This document shows, in pieces, positions 1 to 5,828 of a stretch of DNA of 10,297 nt. The notes below the pieces were generated by a model. That model ran no database searches. It worked only from the letters and a program-made list of their open reading frames with translations, and had not been told where the DNA came from. The stretch covers positions 1 to 10,297 of the forward strand of contig CALKOE010000435.1 of assembly GCA_938091985.1 (NCBI GenBank), written 5' to 3'. The stretch comes from an uncultured Acidimicrobiales bacterium. GTDB lineage: Bacteria; Actinomycetota; Acidimicrobiia; Acidimicrobiales; Aldehydirespiratoraceae. Each line of letters begins with the position of its first letter. Within the stretch, counting starts at the first letter, position 1. Position numbers and translations under genes: made by a program.

Positions 1-155
1 GCCACGCCGTTGCCGAACACGAGGCGATCCTCGATGCGCTGCGGGATGCCGACGGCGACCGCGTCGCCGCCCTCGTCGAGTCCCATGTGCGGTCCTTCGA
101 CGAGGAGATCCGGGCTGCTGTGACCGATCGTCTCGAGAGCCCGCTCGCGGGCTGA
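1..155 (+). CDS. GntR-family transcriptional regulator, C-terminal end of FCD domain (partial)
   Basis: The reading frame from base 3 to the TGA at 153-155 gives 50 residues that end the window's first gene; the N-terminal part lies upstream of the window. The visible peptide has the last two helices of an FCD ligand-binding domain: an EHEAIL segment followed by AL, a DGD turn, and a later SHV. The two histidines (fragment residues 6 and 28) are 22 apart, the spacing I associate with the last two metal ligands of the FCD fold. Members of this family are DNA-binding repressors or activators that respond to small carboxylates and use an N-terminal winged helix, which is not visible here. The effector and target cannot be told from the fragment. 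It is followed by 49 bases and then a lipoprotein gene on the same strand, so co-transcription is possible but not shown. Other all-helical domains cannot be excluded from so short a piece. Confidence 0.65.
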   Translation, partial: HAVAEHEAILDALRDADGDRVAALVESHVRSFDEEIRAAVTDRLESPLAG

Positions 156-188
156 CGGCCGGCGGCGACCGGTTCGGGAACCACCAAC

Positions 189-199
189 GTGCCAGCATC
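189..199 (+). promoter_or_regulatory. possible core promoter for a leaderless lipoprotein mRNA
   Basis: No Shine-Dalgarno sequence precedes the ATG at 205. The segment GTGCCAGCATC resembles the GTnCCACnATC that ends the shared block upstream of fhs and serA. If CAGCAT (193-198) is a -10 element, transcription would begin at or near the ATG itself, giving a leaderless message, which is common in actinobacteria. A 5-base inverted repeat, GGTTC-GG-GAACC, lies just upstream at 171-182. This is inference from similarity to two other sites only. Confidence 0.25.
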
Positions 200-204
200 G
201 TCAG

Positions 205-1056
205 ATGGGTATGCGCCGCACCGTCCTCGTCTCACTCCTCCTCGTTTGGGCACTCCTCGCAGCGGGCTGCGGCGACAACGCCGACACGGAGACGCTCGAC
301 CCGGGTGACGCCCCCACCACCGACACGACACTGGCTCCCACCACCAGCACCGCTTCTCCCGACACCGAGCCAGGAGACGCGGCTCCCATCACTTCGGTCG
401 CCGACGACGACCCCATGGTGAGCTGCCCGTCGGGTACTAGCTTCCCGTTGTCAGCCGTCGACGACGTTCCCCCGATCGCCGAGGCGCCCGCCGGTGTCGA
501 GGCGGCCATGCGTACGTTCCTCGACAACGAGGAAGGCGCGTTCTGGCCTCAGGACGGTTGGCGGGTGCTCCACGAGACCGCAGACCAGGTCCTCGTCGTG
601 CACATCGGCGACCGGTCGACCGCGGCCGACACGGGCCTGAGCTTCATGACGCTGGAAGCCGAAGGGGAGGGCTGGGCGTGGGCCGGAGCATCCGCTCGCG
701 GCGACTGCCCGCTGAAGTTTCAACTCGCCGAAGGTCTCGGAGTGGTCGAGTGGACGCTCGACCCCGACCATCCGGAGCCAGCGCCGGAGGACAACCTCGT
801 TCATGTGCTCGCCCACGAGCGGGCGTGTGCGAGCGCACAGCCGATGGGCGATCGACTGAACGACCCCGTCGTGTTGGCCGACTCGTCGCAGGTGAGCATC
901 ACCTTCTCGGTCGAGCCCCTCGAAGGCGGTCAGGACTGTCCAAGCAATCCTTCGGTCGCGATCGAGGTGGATCTCGGCGAGCCGCTCGGCGACCGACGCC
1001 TGGTCGACGGACGCGAGGTCGGCGTCGCGCTCGAGGACCTGCTGACCGAGAGCTGA
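205..1056 (+). CDS. predicted secreted lipoprotein, uncharacterised
   Basis: A 283-residue protein with a clear lipoprotein signal: MGMRR positive end, a Leu/Val-rich core and the lipobox LAAGC, with Cys22 the predicted lipidated residue. Residues about 23-70 are a Thr/Ser/Pro/Asp-rich low-complexity linker, typical of actinobacterial lipoproteins that stand off the membrane. The folded part (about 72-283) has four cysteines, in SCPSG (Cys74), GDCPL, RACAS and QDCPS, enough for two disulfides. The C-terminal third runs ERACAS, DPVV, SITFSV, then DCPSNP, and ends EPLGDRRLVDG. I recognise this arrangement from many actinobacterial lipoproteins of unknown function. An ATG at 211 is an alternative start two residues in. 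Neither start has a ribosome binding site, so a leaderless message is possible. It is first of three tandem lipoprotein genes. No enzymatic motif was seen and no function is assigned. Confidence 0.85.
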   Translation: MGMRRTVLVSLLLVWALLAAGCGDNADTETLDPGDAPTTDTTLAPTTSTASPDTEPGDAAPITSVADDDPMVSCPSGTSFPLSAVDDVPPIAEAPAGVEAAMRTFLDNEEGAFWPQDGWRVLHETADQVLVVHIGDRSTAADTGLSFMTLEAEGEGWAWAGASARGDCPLKFQLAEGLGVVEWTLDPDHPEPAPEDNLVHVLAHERACASAQPMGDRLNDPVVLADSSQVSITFSVEPLEGGQDCPSNPSVAIEVDLGEPLGDRRLVDGREVGVALEDLLTES

Positions 1057-1085
1057 GTCGCTGTCAGGCCGGGGCGGCCACCCCA

Positions 1086-1097
1086 GGGTTGCAACCC
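1086..1097. repeat. 12-bp perfect palindrome
   Basis: GGGTTGCAACCC is self-complementary over 12 bases with no loop. It lies 29 bases after the stop of the first lipoprotein gene and its centre is 24 bases upstream of the centre of the TGTGA-N6-TCACA site. With no loop it is a poor RNA hairpin and fits a protein-binding dyad better. No partner is known. Confidence 0.4.
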
Positions 1098-1106
1098 GAA
1101 CACTTC

Positions 1107-1124
1107 GTGTGACACCGTTCACAC
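1107..1124. promoter_or_regulatory. CRP/GlxR-type operator
   Basis: GTGTGA-CACCGT-TCACAC is a perfect 6-bp inverted repeat with a 6-base spacer. Its core matches TGTGA-N6-TCACA exactly. That is the consensus of the cAMP receptor protein in E. coli and of its actinobacterial relatives (GlxR of Corynebacterium, Rv3676 of Mycobacterium). The dyad ends 29 bases before the ATG at 1154, in the 97-base gap after the first lipoprotein gene. So close to the start it more likely overlaps the promoter, repressing or acting from an unusual position, than lies at a classical -41 or -61 activating position. The match is seen directly; binding by a CRP-family protein is inference. Confidence 0.55.
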
Positions 1125-1143
1125 AAGTCGTTGACGCAGATTT

Positions 1144-1149
1144 GGGGAG
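1144..1149 (+). promoter_or_regulatory. ribosome binding site that sets the start of the His-rich lipoprotein gene
   Basis: GGGGAG lies four bases upstream of the ATG at 1154. The in-frame GTG at 1109 is 45 bases earlier, lies inside the CRP-like dyad, has no such site, and would add 15 residues ahead of a normal signal peptide. The ATG at 1154 is therefore preferred. Confidence 0.6.
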
Positions 1150-1153
1150 ATTC

Positions 1154-1861
1154 ATGCGTCGACATCGTCGTCTCATCCGTACCGTCGGGCTGGCAGCAGT
1201 GCTGGCATTCACCGTGGTGGCCTGCAACCCGGCCGTCGACTGGAGCGAGGGCGGCGAAGAACGCCGCTTCTGGTGTGACCCCACCGACACAGAGGTCAAC
1301 GACGGCCATGGCGGCGGCCACGTCGGCCACCACTTCCCGTACACGGAGGAGAAGGGCCCACTGTCATGGCAGGACTGTGCGCTCAACGCCTACTTCATCG
1401 AAAAGGGCGCGGCGTACGCCGAACTGTTCCCGACCAAGGGCGTGGCTGAGGCGAACGGCTGGAATTGGATCGCTCCGTGGATCTCTGGGCAGGGCACTCA
1501 TCACGTGAATCCCGCCGGCATCCCGGCGACGTTCGACCCCAACACACCGACGATGCTCATGTTCGACGGCAACCACTCGAGCGCGCCGTTGACCGGCATG
1601 GTGTGGGCCGTGAACCAGCCGCCCGGCTCACATCCGCCAGCAGGGTTCCCCGGCGACAACGACCATTGGCACAGTCACCAGTCACTTTGCTACGACGGCG
1701 ACGGATTCATCATCGGCGACAGCATCACCGATGAGGAGTGTGCATCTCGCGGTGGCGTCAATGTCGACACTTCGGGCATCTGGCTGGTGCATGTCTGGCT
1801 GCCCGAGTACTCGGGTTGGCAGGCCACCGACATCTTCAACAAGACGCACCCCGACATCTGA
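1154..1861 (+). CDS. predicted His-rich secreted lipoprotein, possible metal-binding, uncharacterised
   Basis: A 235-residue protein starting MRRHRRLIR, with a hydrophobic core and lipobox TVVAC (Cys24 lipidated). After the lipid cysteine comes a histidine-rich stretch (His52, His56, His59, His60 within a Gly-rich run). Later there is a second cluster, DHWHSHQSLC, with His171, His173 and His175, and near the C terminus a WLVHVWLPEY segment and THPDI. Mature cysteines are Cys41, Cys75, Cys179 and Cys196, enough for two disulfides. The spaced histidines and the GNHSSAPL and GDNDHWH segments suggest a metal site, perhaps in a small beta-barrel, but I do not recognise a named family and this is inference. 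The upstream dyad at 1107-1124 suggests CRP-family control. The next lipoprotein gene begins 5-20 bases after its stop. Confidence 0.8.
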   Translation: MRRHRRLIRTVGLAAVLAFTVVACNPAVDWSEGGEERRFWCDPTDTEVNDGHGGGHVGHHFPYTEEKGPLSWQDCALNAYFIEKGAAYAELFPTKGVAEANGWNWIAPWISGQGTHHVNPAGIPATFDPNTPTMLMFDGNHSSAPLTGMVWAVNQPPGSHPPAGFPGDNDHWHSHQSLCYDGDGFIIGDSITDEECASRGGVNVDTSGIWLVHVWLPEYSGWQATDIFNKTHPDI

Positions 1862-1866
1862 CCGGG

Positions 1867-2370
1867 GTGGGCCTCACCGCGGTGAGGTCCTTCTTGTTGC
1901 TGGTCTTCTGCGTCCTCACGTCGTGTGCGGACCCGGTGGACGAGGGCGCCAGGAACATCGAACGCGCACTCGAAGCCCAACTGCCGGACGGCGCAACGGC
2001 CGACATCGACCTCGGTGCAGAGTCGATCACCGTTGAGGATGATGACGGCATCTACGCGACCGGCCGAGACCTCGAGGCTCCAGCGTGGATCGATGCCGCA
2101 ATGCCGCTCCCCGCCGACCTCGTCATCGAAACCGTGCTCACTGTCGGCGATATAGAGAGTCTGCGCGGCACGACCGAAGTCGCGTCCGACGACTACCTCC
2201 GCGACGTCGAGGCCGCGCTTCGCGAGGCTGGTTGGACGATCGACCTCCGCAGAGATGACGCCGGCGCCTCGATACTCCAGGCGACAGACACCGCGGGCAT
2301 TCCGGTCGATATCGAGCTCGGATCCGGCGAACTCGCCATTGTCACGGGGCGGATCCGAAGCAGTTCCTGA
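1867..2370 (+). CDS. predicted small lipoprotein, uncharacterised
   Basis: A protein of 167 residues if begun at GTG 1867, or 162 residues from GTG 1882. Both starts precede a signal peptide (RSFLLLVFCVLTSC) whose lipobox LTSC puts the lipidated cysteine at residue 20 or 15. GTG 1867 follows the previous stop by five bases and gives a more usual signal length. GTG 1882 has a weak GGGGTGG 11 bases upstream. A far-upstream ATG at 1738 would overlap the previous gene by more than 120 bases and bury the signal, so it was rejected. The mature part is acidic, with a LPADLVIE-TVLTVGD-ESLRG stretch, then an amphipathic YLRDVEAALREAGW helix and a beta-rich end (IPVDIELGSGELAIVTG). This would suit a small alpha/beta domain on the cell surface. 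I recognise no family. It ends seven bases before the convergent thioredoxin-like gene. Confidence 0.65.
   Translation: MGLTAVRSFLLLVFCVLTSCADPVDEGARNIERALEAQLPDGATADIDLGAESITVEDDDGIYATGRDLEAPAWIDAAMPLPADLVIETVLTVGDIESLRGTTEVASDDYLRDVEAALREAGWTIDLRRDDAGASILQATDTAGIPVDIELGSGELAIVTGRIRSSS
1869..1890 (+). terminator. GC-rich hairpin, possible terminator or attenuator
   Basis: CCTCACCGCGGTGAGG (1872-1887) is a perfect 16-base palindrome. The flanks extend the pairing (1869 with 1890, 1870 with 1889, and a G-U pair 1871 with 1888), so the RNA could form a stem of about nine pairs closing a CGCG loop. It is followed by a pyrimidine-rich TTCTTGTTG. It lies eight bases after the stop of the His-rich lipoprotein gene and overlaps both possible starts of the next gene. 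It could end the upstream message partially or control entry to the next gene. Confidence 0.4.
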
Positions 2371-2377
2371 CGGACGG

Positions 2378-3070
2378 CTAGGCCATCGTGGCCGCAGCAG
2401 CTCCGATCAACGCGTCGATCTGCGTGATGTCGAGTCCACCGACGGCTCGCGTCACCACGGTGTTGCGATTGTCCAACACGACCCATCCCGGCACTGAGGA
2501 CACACCGAACGCCGCGGCGATGTCGGCATTGTCGGTGTCGACGAGCACTGAGGCGGGCCAGTCAACCGAAGCAAACCAATCCGACGGCGGATGATTGTCG
2601 CGGCTTGCATCCTCGAAGGTCGAGACGGCGATGACCTCGACCCCCTCAGGCAGCGGTGTCTCCGCGAGACGCTCAGCGAGCTCGGGGACTTCGGCCTGAC
2701 AGGTCGGGCACCAGTGGGCGACGAAGACCACCAATTTGGCGGTGTCGTTCGGTCCGCCGCCGCCCATGACGACCCGGTCGCCGTCGAGGTCTTCGCTCAC
2801 CACGAGCGGCGCCTTCAGGCCGATCGCGACATCGGGTTCACCGACGACCAAGGTCGGGAGCGGCTCGCCGTTCATCTCGAACCCGTCATCCGCACTGTCG
2901 TCATCGCCGCTGGCAATCAGCGCGACCACCACGACGACCGCGAACAGCAGCAGCGCTCCGCCGACGACGAGTCGGTTCGCCGGCGCCGCCCAAAACGAGG
3001 ATCGAGCCCCCGGATGCGTTCGGGTGTTGGCGCGCTGACGGGCGATCTTGCGACCAGGACGGTTACTCAC
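2378..3070 (-). CDS. membrane-anchored TlpA/ResA-like thioredoxin-fold protein
   Basis: A 230-residue protein. A basic cytoplasmic tail (residues 1-33) is followed by one transmembrane segment (about 34-54) and an acidic linker. A thioredoxin-like domain (about 80-230) should lie outside the membrane. The active site is HWCPTC, with Cys121 and Cys124, and the cis-proline loop is SSVPGW (Pro194). Such proteins reduce or exchange disulfides outside the cytoplasm, for example in cytochrome c maturation or repair of secreted proteins, and usually take electrons from a CcdA/DsbD-type membrane protein. None is visible here, so the partner and direction are open. The lipoproteins next door have paired cysteines and could be clients, though that is speculation. 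GTG 3070 is chosen over GTG 3076 because AGGAG sits five bases upstream of 3070 and runs into the 3076 codon. It ends convergently, seven bases from the preceding lipoprotein gene. Confidence 0.85.
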   Translation of the reverse strand: MSNRPGRKIARQRANTRTHPGARSSFWAAPANRLVVGGALLLFAVVVVVALIASGDDDSADDGFEMNGEPLPTLVVGEPDVAIGLKAPLVVSEDLDGDRVVMGGGGPNDTAKLVVFVAHWCPTCQAEVPELAERLAETPLPEGVEVIAVSTFEDASRDNHPPSDWFASVDWPASVLVDTDNADIAAAFGVSSVPGWVVLDNRNTVVTRAVGGLDITQIDALIGAAAATMA

Positions 3071-3075
3071 GTGCA

Positions 3076-3080
3076 CTCCT
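3076..3080 (-). promoter_or_regulatory. ribosome binding site deciding the GTG start of the thioredoxin-like gene
   Basis: On the minus strand AGGAG is followed by five bases and then GTG at 3070. The in-frame GTG at 3076 shares a base with the AGGAG, so it is unlikely to be used. Confidence 0.6.
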
Positions 3081-3126
3081 CATTGGGGGATGTCCATACC
3101 GTCCTCCGGCCGAGCTGGTGAGGGCA

Positions 3127-3140
3127 GGGACGAACGTCCC
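3127..3140. repeat. 14-base inverted repeat in the divergent intergenic region
   Basis: GGGACG-AA-CGTCCC has perfect 6-bp arms around two bases. It sits in the 174-base gap between the divergent thioredoxin-like gene and fhs, 57 bases upstream of the thioredoxin start. It may be an operator for that gene. The remainder of the gap is described under the shared block; no riboswitch-like fold was recognised. Confidence 0.35.
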
Positions 3141-3168
3141 GTGATCAAAGGCGACCGCGAGCCTCAGA

Positions 3169-3197
3169 TTCCGCATTGCGGAACAGTCCCACTATCC
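3169..3197 (+). promoter_or_regulatory. shared C1 operator/promoter block, copy upstream of fhs
   Basis: The block opens with TTCCGCA-T-TGCGGAA (3169-3183), a perfect 7-bp inverted repeat around one base. It continues through ACAGTCCCACTATCC. Against the copy upstream of serA (7071-7099), 22 of 29 positions match without gaps: TTCC, four variable bases, TGCGGAAC, one variable, GT, one variable, CCAC, one variable, ATCC. CACTAT (3190-3195) could serve as a -10 element. The block ends 47 bases before the fhs start. Short dyads of this kind are typical of dimeric regulators such as IclR-family proteins. The regulator is not identified. Confidence 0.5.
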
Positions 3198-3244
3198 GGA
3201 ACGGAAATGCTACGGTGGCGGCGCTGCGCAGCCGAAGGGGACTC

Positions 3245-4942
3245 ATGAGCTTTCCGTCCGACCTCGATATCGCCAACCAAGCGAACCTCAAACCACTCGG
3301 CGAGATCGCTGAGTTGGCCGGCATCCCCGGAGAGTGCCTCGAGCCCTACGGTGTCGGCGCCGCAAAGATCAGCCTCGACGCGATCGACAAGATGAGCGAC
3401 CGCCCACGAGCGAAGTACGTCGTCGTCTCGGCAATCACCCCCACCCCCCTCGGTGAAGGAAAGACCACCACGACGGTCGGTCTTGGTCAGGCCTTCCAAC
3501 ACATCGGCAGCTCGGCCACGATCGCAATCCGCCAGCCCTCGATGGGACCGACCTTCGGTATCAAGGGCGGTGCAGCGGGCGGGGGCTACAGCCAGGTCGT
3601 TCCGATGGAACTCTTCAATCTCCACCTCACCGGCGACATGCACGCAGTGACCGCCGCTCACAACATGTGTTCCGCGCTGCTCGACGCGCACCTGTACCAC
3701 GGCAATGACCTCGGCTTCGATCCCCACAACATCACGTGGCGACGCGTGCTCGACGTCAACGATCGATCGTTGCGCAACACGGTGATCGGCCTCGGCGGTC
3801 GCCTCGACGGCATCCCCCGAGAAACCGGATTCGACATCACGGCTGCTTCCGAGGTGATGGCCGCACTCGCACTGTGCACCAGCCTGCAGGACCTACGCGC
3901 CCGACTCGGCCGCATCGTGCTCGGCTACTCGAAGGCGGGCACCCCGATCACCGCTGAAGAGGTCGGCGCGGCCGGCTCGATGGCCGTGATCCTCAAGGAA
4001 GCCATCAAGCCCAACCTGATGCAGACGCTGGAGAACACACCGGCCCTCGTCCACGCCGGCCCATTCGGCAACATCGCCACCGGCAACTCGAGCATCGTCG
4101 CCGACCAGATCGGCATCCATACGAGCGAGTTCCTGTTGACCGAGGCCGGCTTCGGCGCCGACATGGGAGCCGAGCGCTTCTTCAACATCAAGTGCCGCTA
4201 TTCGGGCATCGCCCCCGATGCTGCGGTGCTCGTCGCAACGGTCCGCGGCCTCAAGGCCCACTCGGGCAATCACAAGATCGTCGCCGGCAAGGCACTCCCC
4301 GACGCGCTCCTCGCGGAGAACCCCGATGAGGTCCACATGGGCGGCGACAACCTCCGCAAGCAGCTCGAGAACATGCAGATCCACGGCTGCACTCCAGTGG
4401 TGGCCATCAACGTGTTTCCGGGCGACCACCAAGGCGACATCGACGCGATCCATGAGATCGCCGACGAATACGGAGCCCGAGCGGCGGTGTCGACTCACTT
4501 CTCCGACGGCGGTCGCGGTGCCACCGAGCTCGCCACGGCCATCAAGGAAGCGGCCGAGGACCCGTCGGAGTTCCAGGTGCTCTACCCCGACGACGCGTCG
4601 CTCAAGGACAAGATCCACGCCGTCGCGACGAAGGTCTATGGCGCCGATGGCGTCGAGTACTCAGCTCAGGCGAACAAGCAGCTCCAGACCTACACCGATG
4701 CCGGCTTCGACAACCTGCCGGTGTGCATCGCAAAGAGCCACCTGTCGCTCAGCCACGACGCCAGCCTCAAGGGCGCACCCACAGGGTGGACCCTGCCCGT
4801 GCGGGAAGTGCGCGCGTCGGTGGGGGCCGGTTTCGTCTATCCGATCTGCGGCGACATGCGCACAATGCCCGGTCTCGGCAAGACCCCGGCCGCCCACGCC
4901 ATCGACATCGATGCCGACGGCAACGTCATCAACCTCTCGTAA
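3245..4942 (+). CDS. fhs: formate--tetrahydrofolate ligase
   Basis: A cytoplasmic enzyme that makes 10-formyl-THF from formate, THF and ATP; the reaction is reversible. The 565-residue length fits the family (about 555-560). Seen in the protein: the N-terminal IANQANLKPLGEIAELAGI segment, the ATP-binding loop TPTPLGEGKTTTT (residues 65-77, Lys73), and the second family signature RQPSMGPTFGIKGGAAGGGY (96-115), both intact. Later GNSSIVAD and TEAGFGADMGAERFFNIKCR segments are also as expected. ATG 3245 is chosen because AAGGGG lies four bases upstream and the protein then begins where the family normally does; in-frame TTG 3176 would lie inside the upstream dyad. The MTHFR-like gene follows after ten bases and its ribosome site overlaps the fhs stop, so the two should be one operon. 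Expression is likely governed by the block at 3169-3197. Confidence 0.97.
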   Translation: MSFPSDLDIANQANLKPLGEIAELAGIPGECLEPYGVGAAKISLDAIDKMSDRPRAKYVVVSAITPTPLGEGKTTTTVGLGQAFQHIGSSATIAIRQPSMGPTFGIKGGAAGGGYSQVVPMELFNLHLTGDMHAVTAAHNMCSALLDAHLYHGNDLGFDPHNITWRRVLDVNDRSLRNTVIGLGGRLDGIPRETGFDITAASEVMAALALCTSLQDLRARLGRIVLGYSKAGTPITAEEVGAAGSMAVILKEAIKPNLMQTLENTPALVHAGPFGNIATGNSSIVADQIGIHTSEFLLTEAGFGADMGAERFFNIKCRYSGIAPDAAVLVATVRGLKAHSGNHKIVAGKALPDALLAENPDEVHMGGDNLRKQLENMQIHGCTPVVAINVFPGDHQGDIDAIHEIADEYGARAAVSTHFSDGGRGATELATAIKEAAEDPSEFQVLYPDDASLKDKIHAVATKVYGADGVEYSAQANKQLQTYTDAGFDNLPVCIAKSHLSLSHDASLKGAPTGWTLPVREVRASVGAGFVYPICGDMRTMPGLGKTPAAHAIDIDADGNVINLS

Positions 4943-4945
4943 GGA
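4941..4945 (+). promoter_or_regulatory. ribosome binding site overlapping the fhs stop codon
   Basis: AAGGA shares two bases with the TAA stop of fhs (4940-4942) and lies seven bases before the ATG at 4953. This points to translational coupling of fhs and the MTHFR-like gene. Confidence 0.6.
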
Positions 4946-4952
4946 CTTCGGA

Positions 4953-5828
4953 ATGAGCGCAATCGTCTTTCGTCGGCGGCAGTCTCGAATCGGCATCCGA
5001 AACCAAGCCGCCCGCGACGCGATCGAAGACCTCACCTACGAGCTCATCCCGATCGGGAGCCTCTCTTCGCAAGTCGAGCATTTGCCGTCCAATGCGCGCG
5101 TCTCCGTCACCGCCTCGCCGGCACAGACACTCGACGCGACGCTCGACATCTGCGCCGAACTGCTCGACCTCGGCCACCGCCCGATCCCACATCTGGCCGC
5201 TCGAATGGTCGACGACACAGCCCACACGGCGGCCATCGCCGCTCGGTGCCGACGCTTGGGTCTCAGCGAGATCTTCTGCATCGCCGGCGATGCAGAAGTG
5301 CCCGGCGCCCATGCCGACGCGATGAGCTTCCTGCGAGAGTTCCTCGACATCGCAGCGGGCGATGTCACCGCCGTCGGCGTTGGCAGCTACCCGGACGGCC
5401 ACGCGTTCATCCCAGCTGCAGCGCTGCACGACGCACTGATGGAGAAGCAGGACCTGTTCCTTCAGGCCGGCGTGGCCGGCCACACCGCCACGCAGATGTG
5501 TTTCTCGGCCGACACGATTCGACAGTGGCTCGAAGCGGAACGAACTGAAGGCTTTGCCATGCCGGTTCACCTCGGCGTTCCGGGCGTGGTCGACCGAACA
5601 CGGTTGCTTCGGATGGGGATGCGACTCGGCGTTGGGGCCTCGTTGCGGTACCTCAAGAAGAATCGCAACGGGATGATCAAGCTCTTCGCCTCGACGGGTT
5701 ACAACCCGAGCAGTCTCATCGATCCTCTGGCCGCCGACTTCGAACGTCTCGGCATCACCGGCATTCACAGCTTCACCTTCAACCAGGTGGAGGCCACCCG
5801 AAGGTGGCAGCAATCGGTTCTCGCCTAG
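4953..5828 (+). CDS. methylenetetrahydrofolate reductase family protein (divergent form)
   Basis: A 291-residue TIM-barrel protein. The family's catalytic glutamate is in YELIP (Glu30; FEFFPP in classic MetF). The first barrel strands read SVTASP and PHLAARM, where classic MetF has variants of SVTYGAGG and PHLTC. IAGDAEVPG carries the folate-contacting aspartate (Asp113). Further on are SYPDGHAFIP, QMCFSADTIRQWL, MPVHLGVPGVVDRTRLLRM and a C-terminal FNQVEATRRWQ. These segments match the branch of MTHFR-annotated proteins common in actinobacteria and in marine proteobacteria that metabolise methylated compounds. The expected reaction is methylene-THF to or from 5-methyl-THF. Whether it uses FAD, NADH or another donor cannot be told; flavin-independent MTHFRs are known from mycobacteria. 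Its position directly after fhs supports a folate role. I leave the symbol blank because equivalence to metF is not certain. It ends tail-to-tail with folC, sharing CTAG. Confidence 0.85.
   Translation: MSAIVFRRRQSRIGIRNQAARDAIEDLTYELIPIGSLSSQVEHLPSNARVSVTASPAQTLDATLDICAELLDLGHRPIPHLAARMVDDTAHTAAIAARCRRLGLSEIFCIAGDAEVPGAHADAMSFLREFLDIAAGDVTAVGVGSYPDGHAFIPAAALHDALMEKQDLFLQAGVAGHTATQMCFSADTIRQWLEAERTEGFAMPVHLGVPGVVDRTRLLRMGMRLGVGASLRYLKKNRNGMIKLFASTGYNPSSLIDPLAADFERLGITGIHSFTFNQVEATRRWQQSVLA

Noticed and set aside
1071..1084. GGGG-N6-CCCC after the first lipoprotein gene as a terminator
   Set aside because: A four-pair stem without a U-tract is expected by chance at this base composition.
451..1386. 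A 311-codon minus-strand frame across the first two lipoprotein genes
   Set aside because: It overlaps two + strand genes with clear lipoprotein signals and has no recognisable domain or ribosome site.
2381..2393. GGCCA-TCG-TGGCC inverted repeat at the convergent ends of the third lipoprotein and thioredoxin-like genes
   Set aside because: The stem is only five pairs, inside the last codons of the thioredoxin gene, with no U-tract; too weak to call a terminator.
3071..3244. A THF or other riboswitch ahead of fhs
   Set aside because: If transcription begins near the -10-like CACTAT, the leader is only about 40 bases, too short for a known riboswitch, and I see no multi-stem fold.
3893..4618. 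A 241-codon minus-strand frame inside fhs
   Set aside because: It is the antisense shadow of a highly conserved enzyme, Asp/Val/Leu-rich as expected from complementing its codons.
4218..4952. In-frame extension of the MTHFR-like gene back into fhs
   Set aside because: The extension is Ser/Arg/Thr-rich low-complexity translation of fhs in another frame. The ATG at 4953 has a good ribosome site and gives the family's normal N terminus.
5533..5552. A third copy of the shared C1 block (GCGGAAC near 5536)
   Set aside because: It lies inside the MTHFR-like coding region and matches only the seven-base core; the rest of the block is absent.
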